64,000 bases of DNA from Tenericutes bacterium MO-XQ. Lineage in GTDB: Bacteria > Bacillota_I > Bacilli_A > Acholeplasmatales > Acholeplasmataceae. Shown here one piece after another: positions 41,847 to 51,415 of the stretch (the first letter of the stretch is position 1; each line of letters begins with the position of its first letter). A program made the position numbers and the translations under genes. The stretch covers positions 1,922,001-1,986,000 of the forward strand of contig CP017948.1 of NCBI GenBank assembly GCA_002838185.1. The letters are read 5' to 3'. The notes beneath the pieces were generated by a model, which saw only the letters and a program-made list of their open reading frames with translations, had not been told where the DNA came from and did not search any database.

Positions 41847-43825
41847 AATACCACCTCAAATATATGTAAGAATTGATACACAATGGTTGCAATCACCCAA
41901 GCAAGTCCTGTTTGGAAAAATACTGCTTTCCACATACGTTTCGTTGTTCCAAGTTCTCTTTTCATCGCACCGATTGCTCCAAAGCACGGTGCGCTAAATA
42001 AATTAAATACCATAAATGCATATGCTGAAGCTGGAGTAAAGAAACTAAATGCTTGACTGTTAAATATAAAGATACCATCAGTCACTTCTTCAGAATACCC
42101 AGCAATAATTGCCATAGACGCAACCACTTGTTCTTTAGCAACCAATCCCTGCATAGCAGAAACTGTTGCTTCCCAACTTAATTCGCCTAAGAATGGATAC
42201 AATATCCATGAAAATATATTTCCCAGTTGTGCGAGCATTGACTGATCAGGATTTATACCATACTCAAATCTAAATGAGAAACTGAGTAAGAACCATACGA
42301 TAATAGATGCTAATAATATAATTGATCCTGCTTGCTTAATAAATGCTAAAACTTTTTCACCAACATCTTTGAACATATATCCAAAATGTGGCATTTTATA
42401 GTTCGGAAGTTCAAGAATAAAACTAGAAGTTTTCCCTTTAAAAAGTAATTGTTTCATAATGAAAGCTGATGTAATAATCACAATCACCGCAAAGAAATAT
42501 AAGCTTGCACTGACGATGCCAGAATAATCTCCAAAGAAATATCCAGCAAATAAAGTGATGATTGGTAATTTTGCACTACATGGAACAAAAGGTGTAAGCA
42601 TAATGGTCATCTTTTTTTCTGTCTCATCATGAATGGTTCTTGCAGACATAATTGCTGGAACACTACATCCACTACCAATGATAAATGGAATCAGTGATTT
42701 TCCAGATAACCCAACTTTTTGAAATACTTTATCTAAGAAAAACGCAATACGACTCATATACCCTGATGATTCCAAAAATGAAATCAATAAAAATAAAATG
42801 GATAATTGAGGTAAAAAGGTTAAGATTGCTCCAACACCTGCTAAAATCCCATCAACAACTAAACTCTGTGACCAACTTGATGCGCCTAATGATGCTAGTG
42901 ATACTTGTACCCACTCACTAAACATAGTGACATATTTATCAACAAAATCTACAGTCATCGATCCAAAAGGTCCAGCTGCTAAATAATAAACAGAAAACAT
43001 AATGATAACAAATATCGGAATTGCTAGATATTTATTTAAAAAGATGCGATCAAGCTTATCAGTTGTTGTCATATGATCTTTATTTGATTGAATCGCTTCA
43101 TCTCTAATAAACTCGATATATCGATATCTCTCATCAACAATCACTTGTTCCATATCTCTATGATAATTATTGCACATCGAACTCACGAGTTTTTTTGATC
43201 CATTTTGATGAAACTCATCAAAAGCTTCATCGCCTTCTAAAAGTTTAATCGCAATATATCTTTTATGTTTATGTGTTAACTCTTTTTCTAAAGTATTTAA
43301 ACACTCTTCTAATCCATGATCATAAATATGGTCATAATTATTTTTTCTAAATGATCTTTGTTTAATGATTTGAATGAGATCGAATACACCAGTCTTTTTT
43401 AAAGCTGATATAGGGACCATTGTCGTATCTAGTTTTTCTTCTAAAAACTTATAATCGATTTTAATGCCTCTTTGAAGTGCAATATCACTCATATTTAAAG
43501 CTACTAATACAGGAATATCTAATTCTAATAATTGAGTTGTTAAATATAAAGATCTTTCAAGATTGGTTGAATCTAATATATTTAATATTAAATCTACATC
43601 CTCTTCAAATAAATAGTTCCGTGTGATTGATTCTTCTATCGTATAGGGTGTTAGTGAATAAACACCTGGTAGATCGATAATATCAAAATCAGTCGAACGA
43701 ATTCGGCCTTCCTTTTTCTCAATCGTTACGCCTGGCCAATTTCCGATTTTTTGATTATTTCCAGTAAGTAAATTGAATAAAGTTGTTTTACCTGAGTTTT
43801 GGTTTCCTATAAGTGCTACTCTCAT
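41843..43825 (-). CDS. feoB: ferrous iron transporter FeoB
   Basis: The ATG at 43825 overlaps the feoA stop (TGATG) and gives 660 residues. The N-terminal G domain has G1 GNQNSGKT (7-14), G3 DLPGVYSL and G4 NMSD. A helical GDI-like region leads to about eleven membrane segments with gate motifs (FIIGSGCSVPAIMSARTI, PFVPCSAKLPI) that carry the conserved Cys. It imports Fe2+ under reducing conditions, complementing the Fe(III) ABC importer at 3.8-7.2 kb. Its stop is TGA. Confidence 0.95.
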   Translation of the reverse strand: MRVALIGNQNSGKTTLFNLLTGNNQKIGNWPGVTIEKKEGRIRSTDFDIIDLPGVYSLTPYTIEESITRNYLFEEDVDLILNILDSTNLERSLYLTTQLLELDIPVLVALNMSDIALQRGIKIDYKFLEEKLDTTMVPISALKKTGVFDLIQIIKQRSFRKNNYDHIYDHGLEECLNTLEKELTHKHKRYIAIKLLEGDEAFDEFHQNGSKKLVSSMCNNYHRDMEQVIVDERYRYIEFIRDEAIQSNKDHMTTTDKLDRIFLNKYLAIPIFVIIMFSVYYLAAGPFGSMTVDFVDKYVTMFSEWVQVSLASLGASSWSQSLVVDGILAGVGAILTFLPQLSILFLLISFLESSGYMSRIAFFLDKVFQKVGLSGKSLIPFIIGSGCSVPAIMSARTIHDETEKKMTIMLTPFVPCSAKLPIITLFAGYFFGDYSGIVSASLYFFAVIVIITSAFIMKQLLFKGKTSSFILELPNYKMPHFGYMFKDVGEKVLAFIKQAGSIILLASIIVWFLLSFSFRFEYGINPDQSMLAQLGNIFSWILYPFLGELSWEATVSAMQGLVAKEQVVASMAIIAGYSEEVTDGIFIFNSQAFSFFTPASAYAFMVFNLFSAPCFGAIGAMKRELGTTKRMWKAVFFQTGLAWVIATIVYQFLHIFEVVL

Positions 43826-44088
43826 CACATAACCTCTACATCAATAAGCATTAAATCTTTTTTTCTAAGGCAAAGTTCAAAACCTCTAAGTTCAATATCA
43901 TATGGATCTCCAAGAGGCGCAACTCTTTTAACTTTAATTTGTACACCTTCAGTGATGCCCATGTCTAATAATCTTCTTCTTAATGCTTTATCTATGGTAT
44001 TAAGTTTAACGACTTTTGCTTTTTGACCAATAGATAAATCAGCCAAAACAGCTTTATCATTTTTTTTATACTTTATTTTTTTTGCCAT
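43825..44088 (-). CDS. feoA: ferrous iron transport protein FeoA
   Basis: The start at 44088 has GAGGAGAAG upstream and gives an 87-residue SH3-like protein: LADLSIGQKAKVVKLN, RRLLDMGITEGVQIKVKRVAPLGDP, IELRGFELCLRKKD. FeoA is the small cytosolic partner of FeoB. TGA at 43825-43827 is its stop and overlaps the feoB start. Confidence 0.95.
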   Translation of the reverse strand: MAKKIKYKKNDKAVLADLSIGQKAKVVKLNTIDKALRRRLLDMGITEGVQIKVKRVAPLGDPYDIELRGFELCLRKKDLMLIDVEVM

Positions 44089-44113
44089 TTGATACTTCTC
44101 CTCATCGTTGTGA

Positions 44114-44150
44114 TTCAATTTCATTATATTGAAAACAAGTCTTAAGTCAA
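44114..44150 (-). promoter_or_regulatory. feo promoter with inverted repeat
   Basis: On the minus strand TTGACT (44150-44145), 16 bp, TATAAT (44128-44123). TTCAAT (44114-44119) and ATTGAA (44128-44133) form an inverted repeat across the -10, a possible metal-regulator site. It does not match a classical Fur box. An IS1182-type element begins only about 50 bp further upstream. Confidence 0.55.
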
Positions 44151-44203
44151 ATAAATCTATAAACATTCTAATTATCGTTATAAATAAGCAAAATTAAATA
44201 AAA

Positions 44204-45927
44204 GGGACTGTAAAGAAATGAAGAATTAATTCTCTTCATGGACTACATAGTCCTTTTTTCTTTATAAATGTGGATAAATCATAAAAAATACCTGTTTTTG
44301 AGTATACTAAAAAGAGATTAGCTAAAATCTTTAGTTTTCAACTAGATAATCATTCGATGATTCTATACTTTTTCTTATGATATTTTGCTAAATTATACCC
44401 GATTGCGATGAGTGTAAGCTCAAACTTAACATTTTGAATACCACGACGTTTAAATCTTCTAAATTTCATAGCCTCTTTGATGACACCAAATGCCCCTTCA
44501 ACTTGTATCGAACGTTGTGTTCTAAGTTCAATACCTAATGGTGATGTTAAGTTTTTGATCACTTCTTTTTGATAGGCTATATTTTCATCATTGATCTCTT
44601 TAGTTTTGCCACTTGGTAACTGGTAGACATCATTGCCTCGTTGATTATGATATAGATAGGTCAATCTCTCACCATTTTTCGCGATATAATCTTTTTTATC
44701 CTTGATTAAATCATGAGAGAAGTATGGGTCATTCATTCTTTTCTTATCTGATGTGTCTTTGCTATACATACTGTATTTTTGATATAACTGCATATTGCAT
44801 GCTGTAATATATCTATAATTCATCAATCCGCCATATCCTGCATCTGCTACAGGATATAATGGATAACTGCCATATGCTTTCTTATAGCCTTCTAAAAAGG
44901 GGATTAATGTTTGATAATCATTTCGATCTTGATAAATATCTAAGTGTAGAATGTATTCATCAGATACTCCAATTTGTACATTATAACCTGGCTTTAACTG
45001 ACTATTTCTCATATGGTCTTCTTTCATGTGCATAAATGTCGCGTCATGATCAGTTCTTGCACAGGAGTTTCTATTGGGACCTATCGTTTTGATAAAATCA
45101 TTATATTCAAGTAGCTTTAAATGATAGTCCTTTATATGTTCATAATCCCTTTGTAGAACTGTTTTTCTTTGTCCTTTCCCATATACAAACTCTGTCCCTT
45201 GTTTTTTAAGTTCACGTCCTAGAAAGTCTAGAATCCTTTTTAGATATTCTACTTCATAGATATCATATACTGGAAAAAAGATATCCATCTGTTGATAGGT
45301 ATCATTGAGTACTTTGATCTGTTTGGTGATTTTTTTATATAATTTATCGCGGAATTTTTCTAATGACTTTTTCCAGATAAAGGTGTATTTGTTTGCGTTC
45401 GCTTCAATCTTTGTGCCATCGATATAAAGTTTCTCTACATCTATATGTTCATCTTCAATCAAAAATTGATTGAGATCATAATAAATAGCTTCTAGATTTT
45501 TAATTAAATAGCGATCCATGAAATCTTTAATCGCTTGATGCGTTGGTTGTAGTTCGTCTATTAACCACATGATACGTAAATCATTTCTTGCTGCTTTTTC
45601 CATCGCTCTTAAACTTGTGATGTTTTCCATCTGGCAAAACAGTATTAATTTGAGCATATTGACTGGATCATAACCGATTCTTCCTCTTGGATCTCTTTCG
45701 GTTTTTAAGTACTTTTTGACCTCCAATTTTGAAAATACTTCGTCAAATGTTCTTACTTCACTATCAAATGGTATTAAAATGCCTGTAGATAGTGGTAATT
45801 TTAACTGTTTTGCGTTAAAATATACTTGATTTAATTGAGTACTTGACATACTTCAATTATACCAAAAAACCGGGTCTTTTAGGAGACTCGGTTTTTGTTT
45901 AGGTCTGTTTTATTTCTTTACAGGCTC
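44204..45927 (-). mobile_element. IS1182-family insertion sequence
   Basis: About 1.72 kb with one transposase gene. Terminal inverted repeats are GGGACTGTAAAGAAATGAA at the left and GAGCCTGTAAAGAAATAAA (reverse complement of the right end), 16 of 19 identical. Each end has an inner hairpin: GGACTA/TAGTCC plus T6 at 44240-44260, and a CCGGGTCT/AGACTCGG hairpin at 45863-45897, both able to stop read-through. No clear target duplication is seen. It sits between the feo operon and a nitroreductase gene. Confidence 0.85.
44350..45849 (-). CDS. IS1182 family transposase
   Basis: The 499-residue protein has an N-terminal YDPVNMLKLILFCQMENITSLRAMEKA region, typical of IS1182/IS5-like DDE transposases, and YIDGTKIEANANKYTFIWKK with the first Asp. 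PVADAGYGGLMNYRYI holds the second Asp, and the C-terminal QVEGAFGVIKEAMKFRRFKRRG the Glu. The reading frame is intact, so the element may be active. It fills most of the insertion sequence. Confidence 0.93.
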   Translation of the reverse strand: MSSTQLNQVYFNAKQLKLPLSTGILIPFDSEVRTFDEVFSKLEVKKYLKTERDPRGRIGYDPVNMLKLILFCQMENITSLRAMEKAARNDLRIMWLIDELQPTHQAIKDFMDRYLIKNLEAIYYDLNQFLIEDEHIDVEKLYIDGTKIEANANKYTFIWKKSLEKFRDKLYKKITKQIKVLNDTYQQMDIFFPVYDIYEVEYLKRILDFLGRELKKQGTEFVYGKGQRKTVLQRDYEHIKDYHLKLLEYNDFIKTIGPNRNSCARTDHDATFMHMKEDHMRNSQLKPGYNVQIGVSDEYILHLDIYQDRNDYQTLIPFLEGYKKAYGSYPLYPVADAGYGGLMNYRYITACNMQLYQKYSMYSKDTSDKKRMNDPYFSHDLIKDKKDYIAKNGERLTYLYHNQRGNDVYQLPSGKTKEINDENIAYQKEVIKNLTSPLGIELRTQRSIQVEGAFGVIKEAMKFRRFKRRGIQNVKFELTLIAIGYNLAKYHKKKYRIIE

Positions 45928-45933
45928 TTTGCT

Positions 45934-46491
45934 TTATTCTTCTATAAAGTCGTATACATCTTTATTTCTACTTGGTTTATGGAATACTCGCTCTTTATTC
46001 TCATATCCTAAACAGATTGCATATAAGGGAGTATATCCTTCTTTTATACTCAATACTTTAGATGCGTTAGGATCTTTAAAATAATATTTAATGAGTTCCA
46101 CCCATAAAGACCCTATATTCATTGAGGTTGCTGCTAATAATATATTTTCTATTGCTGCGCTACTATCTTCGACTGGTGAATACGCTTTTTCACTTACTGA
46201 AACTATAATAACCGTCGGAGCATGATGAAGCACATGATATCTTTCGTTATGTCCATACTTACTAATCCAGTCAATTTTAGATGTCTTCATATGTGTTTTT
46301 GCAATTTCACTCATATGGTTGATTAATGATTGGTCTCTAATAACGGTATATCTTACTGATTGGCTATTATGCCCACTTGGCGCTTCTATACCAGCTTCAA
46401 TCAGTGTAATGATATCTTCTTTTGGAATTTGTTTATCTAAAAATTTTCTAACACTTTTTCGATTATGGATATTTTGTATAACTTCGTTCAT
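45934..46491 (-). CDS. nitroreductase family protein
   Basis: The ATG at 46491 has AGAGGTG in front and gives 185 residues. The FMN-binding pattern of the nitroreductase fold is present: NRKSVRKFLDKQIPKEDIITLIEAGIEAPSGHNSQ, a central AAIENILLAATSMNIGSLW, and a C-terminal CLGYENKE. Such enzymes reduce nitro groups, quinones or flavin substrates with NAD(P)H. The IS1182 element begins 7 bp past its stop, probably replacing its original terminator. Confidence 0.88.
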   Translation of the reverse strand: MNEVIQNIHNRKSVRKFLDKQIPKEDIITLIEAGIEAPSGHNSQSVRYTVIRDQSLINHMSEIAKTHMKTSKIDWISKYGHNERYHVLHHAPTVIIVSVSEKAYSPVEDSSAAIENILLAATSMNIGSLWVELIKYYFKDPNASKVLSIKEGYTPLYAICLGYENKERVFHKPSRNKDVYDFIEE

Positions 46492-46564
46492 ATAATCACC
46501 TCTATCTATATCTTCACACATAGTTTAACAACTTGACTTCATCCAGTCAAGCAAGAGTAAAAAG

Positions 46565-46583
46565 AAAAAGGCTATTAGCCTTT
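46565..46583 (-). terminator. terminator after the GGDEF gene
   Basis: On the minus strand AAAGGC pairs with GCCTTT around 5 nt, followed by TTC and further T. It abuts the stop at 46582. Confidence 0.6.
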
Positions 46584-47742
46584 ATTCTTGATTCTTTTTG
46601 AAATACTTCTTATCATCATACATCATTAAATCTAAGTGTTCAAAGAAACTCGGTAGATCAACATATGTATGTTCATCATAGATACCTTTGCCTAGACTTA
46701 AACTAATTGAAAAATCATAAGGTGATTGTTTGTTAAAATCGTGTACAACAAGTTCAATCCTGTTCATAATTTCATTGACAACATCTTTTTTATCACTGAT
46801 GATGACAATGACAAACTCATCACCACCAATTCTAAAGACATAATCTTGTGAACGAATCGTTGATTTTAATAATTTGGATACATGAACCAATATTTCATCA
46901 CCGATACGATGACCATAAACATCATTAATGTTTTTAAAATCATTGATATCAACCATAATACCAGAAACGGTTAAGCTTTTTTGTTTCATATAAGATAGAT
47001 CTCTAATAATTGTTTCATATTCTCTACGATTATATAAACCGGTTAAGAAATCTGTAGAAGTGATTCTTGACTGTATATAGATATAAATCAAGAGTTCTGA
47101 AATGACTAAACTGCTCCAAACCATATTTACATCATTAAATGCCATTAAGATTAAAGCTGCAATCACTGGTGGAATAGAAAAAAGCAATAATGGCCCAAAC
47201 TCTTTTTTACGAACATGTTCTTTATTTTTTAAGACATCGTAATTAGCTAACATTAATGTTAAAAATGATGCAAGCACAACAATATAATGATTGCTACCTC
47301 TTGTAAAAACATTTGTTTCACTGATGTTAAATACTAAATCAGAAAAGTAACTTGCGATGACAAACCCGAAATTGATCATAAATATAATGCCAGGTATAAT
47401 AGATAATTTAATTAATCGTTTTCGATTATTAAAAATTGTCATATCCACATAATACAACCACAAAAGACCAAACGTTGGTGGCAAAACAAAATACACACCA
47501 ATACTAGTATGTAATATAATGCTTGCGACTATACCGTCATTTCCATTCAATAAGATAATGATAGAGTCTAGTACAATTAAAGTGAAATTCAAGCCAAGTA
47601 AGTAGAAGAACACTTTATTTATGTAGTTTTTCCAGTTAAGTTGTCTGATGAGTGAAAAAAATAAAATCACCAATACAACGCTCGATATGAGGTTCTTCTG
47701 TATCTCAATGAACAGTGCCACCACCCCCAAATACCTTATCAT
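46582..47742 (-). CDS. diguanylate cyclase with N-terminal 7-TM sensor
   Basis: The frame encodes up to 386 residues. About seven membrane segments cover residues 15-230, and a GGDEF domain follows: DFLTGLYNRREYE, DINDFKNINDVYGHRIGDEIL, and the active site RIGGDEFVIV. An inhibitory-site RSQD lies five residues before GGDEF, so feedback inhibition by c-di-GMP is likely. It should make c-di-GMP from GTP at the membrane. The start is unsure: GGGGGTGG lies within the first codons, so a nonstandard start a few codons downstream is possible. Confidence 0.88.
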   Translation of the reverse strand: MIRYLGVVALFIEIQKNLISSVVLVILFFSLIRQLNWKNYINKVFFYLLGLNFTLIVLDSIIILLNGNDGIVASIILHTSIGVYFVLPPTFGLLWLYYVDMTIFNNRKRLIKLSIIPGIIFMINFGFVIASYFSDLVFNISETNVFTRGSNHYIVVLASFLTLMLANYDVLKNKEHVRKKEFGPLLLFSIPPVIAALILMAFNDVNMVWSSLVISELLIYIYIQSRITSTDFLTGLYNRREYETIIRDLSYMKQKSLTVSGIMVDINDFKNINDVYGHRIGDEILVHVSKLLKSTIRSQDYVFRIGGDEFVIVIISDKKDVVNEIMNRIELVVHDFNKQSPYDFSISLSLGKGIYDEHTYVDLPSFFEHLDLMMYDDKKYFKKNQE

Positions 47743-47955
47743 TATAATAACATAAAATGATAAAATATAACTTTCATTTTTATGTCTATTTAGTGAATTA
47801 TTTAATACAATCTACTAAAATCACTAAAATTGTCATAAAATGATTGTCTTATGCCTGATTTCTTGATGTATATGATATATCATATAATGTTCTTTACTAT
47901 TTTACCAAAAAACCATAGAAATCAAAATACAAATTATAAAAAGAATAAAGTGTTA

Positions 47956-49332
47956 TTAAATTGATGCGATTTTTTCAACATATTTTTCAATATTAAACTT
48001 GCGTTCTAGTCCTTTATCGTTCATGTATCTCAATTTACCAAATATTTCTCTTTCTGTCCATGCGCGATCATGTTTACCAAAACACCACGCTACACCTGTA
48101 TAACTGTTAGGATCTCTACCATCGATAAAATACTTATTATTTAAATATAAAATCGTCTCATAAGCTTTTTTGAATGAAGGAGACCATTCTATGATTTTCT
48201 TTGCCCAATACATACGCATATAATTATGCATATATCCAGTGACAACCATCTCTTTCATTGCGGTATTAAAATAAGGGTCATGTGTATTATATTCTTCATA
48301 ATTACTTAAATCATAGATATAAGTTTTTTTATCATTGACATGTGCTTCCATCGTTTGATAAGCCCAATCTTCAGTCATGTGCTCAAATTGGTCATATTCC
48401 TCTTGATAAAAAACATAATTAAATGCTAGTTCTCTTCTGATTAATAGTTGTTCAACATATTGGTCAAAAGATTCTCCTTTAATCTGACCCTGTTCTAAGG
48501 CTAGGTAAAGTCTTTCTAATAATTCTAAACTTGAAATTTGTCCAAAATGCAAATATATACTCATGTGTGATGTTGCATCTAAAGATGGATCATTGCTTTC
48601 TGGATATAAATCAGATTTTTCTAATATAAATTCACTGAATCTTCTAGATGCTTCTTTATATCCACCTTTATAGTAAATGCTTTTTTTTACTGTGTGGTCT
48701 ATATTCATTTTTTTAATAAGTTGATCAATATCATCTAAGTCATCATCACTATCAAGCTTCAAATCACTTTTGTTATTTAAAACAGCTAACTTTCGAAAAT
48801 CTCTAAAAGATTCGTATAGTTTCTTAATTTTAGGTCTGATCGTATAAGCACCATATTCAACCTTTTGAGATGCTACATGAACTGGAACGATTAAGTCTGC
48901 ATCAACCATATCAATAATCAAAGAATCATTAGACTTCACTTCATGATATAATTCTTTTCTCCAAAGTCTTTGATGTCTTAAGTATCCTCTATCCATAACA
49001 AGTGCTTGAGCATCATTTAAAAAAGGAATGAGTGATTGATGGGGTTTTCCAAATGTTAGTATGAAATTTATACCTAGTTTTTTTAACAACTCACTGACTT
49101 CTTTTAATCCCTCAAGCATAAATTGATAACTTCTTTCGTTTGCTTCTGGATACTTATCATCAATTCCAAAAAAACAAACAAGTGGCAAATCAAAATGATT
49201 GGCCATACGTATTGCATGATCAAGTGCATGATTATAATGAACTCTTTGAGATTGCTGCATCCAATAAATCACATATGTTTTACTTGCATCTTTTTTTCCT
49301 TCTTTGATTTTAAGTAATCTTTCTTTATTCAT
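47956..49332 (-). CDS. phrB: class II CPD photolyase
   Basis: The 458-residue protein opens with the class II hallmark YVIYWMQQSQRVHYNHALDHAI and shows the class II FAD-domain text: LHFGQISSLELLER near 280, FNYVFYQEEYD, EYNTHDPYFNTAMKEM, GYMHNYMRMYWAKKIIEW, and FIDGRDPNSYTGVAWCFGKHDRAW near the end. It repairs UV pyrimidine dimers with light and FADH-. This implies at least occasional exposure to light. Monocistronic, 213 bp from the GGDEF gene. Confidence 0.93.
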   Translation of the reverse strand: MNKERLLKIKEGKKDASKTYVIYWMQQSQRVHYNHALDHAIRMANHFDLPLVCFFGIDDKYPEANERSYQFMLEGLKEVSELLKKLGINFILTFGKPHQSLIPFLNDAQALVMDRGYLRHQRLWRKELYHEVKSNDSLIIDMVDADLIVPVHVASQKVEYGAYTIRPKIKKLYESFRDFRKLAVLNNKSDLKLDSDDDLDDIDQLIKKMNIDHTVKKSIYYKGGYKEASRRFSEFILEKSDLYPESNDPSLDATSHMSIYLHFGQISSLELLERLYLALEQGQIKGESFDQYVEQLLIRRELAFNYVFYQEEYDQFEHMTEDWAYQTMEAHVNDKKTYIYDLSNYEEYNTHDPYFNTAMKEMVVTGYMHNYMRMYWAKKIIEWSPSFKKAYETILYLNNKYFIDGRDPNSYTGVAWCFGKHDRAWTEREIFGKLRYMNDKGLERKFNIEKYVEKIASI

Positions 49333-49438
49333 GAAGTCACTCCTAATTTTTCAGTAATTATCTTAATCATATTTTAACATGAAACTTTATTTATTTTTTA
49401 GTTTAATGGCAAATTAGTGACTCCTCAATTTCTAGACA

Positions 49439-49447
49439 TGCTATAAT
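49439..49447 (+). promoter_or_regulatory. extended -10 promoter of the tocopherol-cyclase-like gene
   Basis: TGCTATAAT is a perfect extended -10 element about 105 bp before the ATG. AGGAGGA lies 6 bp before the start codon. Confidence 0.5.
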
Positions 49448-49552
49448 TGAGATATAAAGTAAAGATGACTCAAGTAGAATATAAATTATAGACAAGAATA
49501 CTATCATCAATATGAATAACAATAAATTTCATTTTTAGAAGGAGGACGTTTT

Positions 49553-50503
49553 ATGTATTTTAAAAAAATAAATCATCCTGAATACTTTCAAGGTAACAAA
49601 AAGAAAAATCATTATTTTGAAGGTTGGTACTATAAACTAGTAACACCTAATCAAAAAGTTTCTATTGCATTTATTCCAGGCATCAGCATCAACAAAAAAG
49701 ATCCTCATACTTTTATCCAGGTATTCATTTCTAAAGATGAACATTTAAAAACTCACTACTTCAAGTTTAAATCAGATGAATTTACATATAGCTATGACCA
49801 GTTTCAAACTCAAATCGCATTAAATCTTTTTACTCTAAATGAAGTCAACGTAAATTTAGAGCATGAAGCAATGTCAGTCAATGGAACAATATATTTAGAT
49901 AATCATATAGGTCTAAATAAAACTATATTTCAACCAAATATTATGGGTCCTTTCGCATATATCCCTTTCATGGAATGTAATCATGGTGTCATTAGTATGC
50001 TGTCATCACTTAAGGGTAAACTTAATATCAATGGTGAAATATATGATTTTAATGGAGGAAAAGCATACATCGAAAAAGATTGGGGGAAATCGTTTCCTAA
50101 AGCGTATATCTGGTTACAAAGTAATCATTTTAAAAACCCTGAAACTTCATTTATGTTCTCATATGCAACCATTCCTTTTATGGGTTTATCCTTTAAAGGA
50201 TTGATTGTAAATCTCATTTATAATCTTAAAGAATATCGTTTCGCAACCTACAATAACACAAGAATCCTCCAAAAAGAAACTCATAAAGATCATATAAACT
50301 TCATCTTGAAAAAAGGACGATATAAACTACATGTTTATGCAAAAAAAGAAAACGATGTTGAGTTAAAATCACCTGTATTAGGACTCATGAATCAAACCAT
50401 AAAAGAAGGTCTATCTGGGATCATTAAACTTAAACTATATGATAAAAATACCCTCATCTTTGAAGATGAAGGTAAGAATTCTGGTATCGAAATTATGATG
50501 TAA
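49553..50503 (+). CDS. tocopherol cyclase-like family protein
   Basis: The 316-residue protein has the family signature NHYFEGWYYKLVTPN at 19-33, IFQPNIMGPFAYIPFMECNHGV near 125-145, and GKAYIEKDWGKSFPKAYIWLQSNHF near 178-202. Plant tocopherol cyclase (VTE1) makes chromanol rings; the bacterial homologues in Firmicutes have no assigned reaction and probably act on a hydrophobic substrate. It is monocistronic. Its terminator has been split by an IS3-family element that starts at 50523. Confidence 0.85.
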   Translation: MYFKKINHPEYFQGNKKKNHYFEGWYYKLVTPNQKVSIAFIPGISINKKDPHTFIQVFISKDEHLKTHYFKFKSDEFTYSYDQFQTQIALNLFTLNEVNVNLEHEAMSVNGTIYLDNHIGLNKTIFQPNIMGPFAYIPFMECNHGVISMLSSLKGKLNINGEIYDFNGGKAYIEKDWGKSFPKAYIWLQSNHFKNPETSFMFSYATIPFMGLSFKGLIVNLIYNLKEYRFATYNNTRILQKETHKDHINFILKKGRYKLHVYAKKENDVELKSPVLGLMNQTIKEGLSGIIKLKLYDKNTLIFEDEGKNSGIEIMM

Positions 50504-50507
50504 AAAA

Positions 50508-50522
50508 CAAAAAACCCATTTT
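50508..50522 (+). terminator. left half of a terminator split by an IS3 element
   Basis: AAAAAACCCATTTT here and ATTTTGGGTTTTTT after 51881 together rebuild a hairpin with AAAAAACCCA/TGGGTTTTTT arms once the element and one ATTTT copy are removed. The element therefore inserted in the loop of this gene's terminator. Confidence 0.75.
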
Positions 50523-50558
50523 TGAAATAGTAAAGAGTTTGTAGACACTAAAAAAACA

Positions 50559-51371
50559 TTAGTTAAATAATTGCTCAGTTCGATATTGAACTGGGCTTTT
50601 GTATTTTAGGGCATAAGCTGTTCTTGTTTCGTTATAGTATTTAACATAATCTTTGATCGTTTGTTGTATATCTTCGCTGTATTTCATATTAAAATCAATC
50701 ATCAGTTCATCTTTAATCCAACCATTAATTGATTCTAAAACTGGATTATCTGTTGGTGTTGCTATACGCGACATTGAACGTTTTATGGTAGAATCAAAGT
50801 GAGCATTAAATGCTCTGGAGGTATATATTGCGCCTTGGTCCGAGTGGAGAATCGTTACCTGGCTTTTATATCCTCTTTTTTCTTTAGTTTTTAAGAAGCG
50901 TTTTAACGCACTATAATGATTTTTCGCACCATGTCCTGATTTGCTTATCCTTAAATCATAACTTATGATTTCATTGTTGTATAGATCAAGATAGATGTTC
51001 CAATCATATTTGATACTTTTATGATAAAAACTTGTGGTATCTGTACAGACTTTTTCGAAGGGTCTCGATGCTGTGAAGTTCTTCCCAATAAGATTGGGAT
51101 AAATTTCATGCTCTTCACCTGGTGGGTTGTAATGTTTTCTTGCTGTTGATCTAATCCCTGCAGCTTTACAGCACCTGTGTGCTAAGAGGTCTGAAAATAT
51201 CCATCCAGTTTCTTTTCTAATTTGATCAGCTAGATGTCTATATCCCCATGTAGAATGTTTTTCATGCATTTCAATAAGTAGTGCAGTTAAGTCTTTTCTA
51301 TTGATTTCATATTGGTTTAACTGGCCTTTTCTTTTTATCCATTTGTAATAACCAGATCTCGATACTTCCAT
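50559..51371 (-). CDS. IS3 family transposase OrfB (DDE integrase domain)
   Basis: The 270-residue frame has the HTH_21-like EMHEKHSTWGYRHLADQIRKE and an rve integrase core: CTDTTSF with the first Asp, LHSDQGAIYTSRAF with the second, and NPVLESINGWIKDEL with the Glu. In IS150-like elements it is made as an OrfAB fusion by -1 frameshifting. The OrfB frame is open upstream of this ATG through IQKEYEIIKLLSNN, which supports a fusion. Confidence 0.92.
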   Translation of the reverse strand: MEVSRSGYYKWIKRKGQLNQYEINRKDLTALLIEMHEKHSTWGYRHLADQIRKETGWIFSDLLAHRCCKAAGIRSTARKHYNPPGEEHEIYPNLIGKNFTASRPFEKVCTDTTSFYHKSIKYDWNIYLDLYNNEIISYDLRISKSGHGAKNHYSALKRFLKTKEKRGYKSQVTILHSDQGAIYTSRAFNAHFDSTIKRSMSRIATPTDNPVLESINGWIKDELMIDFNMKYSEDIQQTIKDYVKYYNETRTAYALKYKSPVQYRTEQLFN

Positions 51372-51415
51372 ATAACGACATAATCCTTTAACATTATAAT
51401 TATTACTTAATAATT

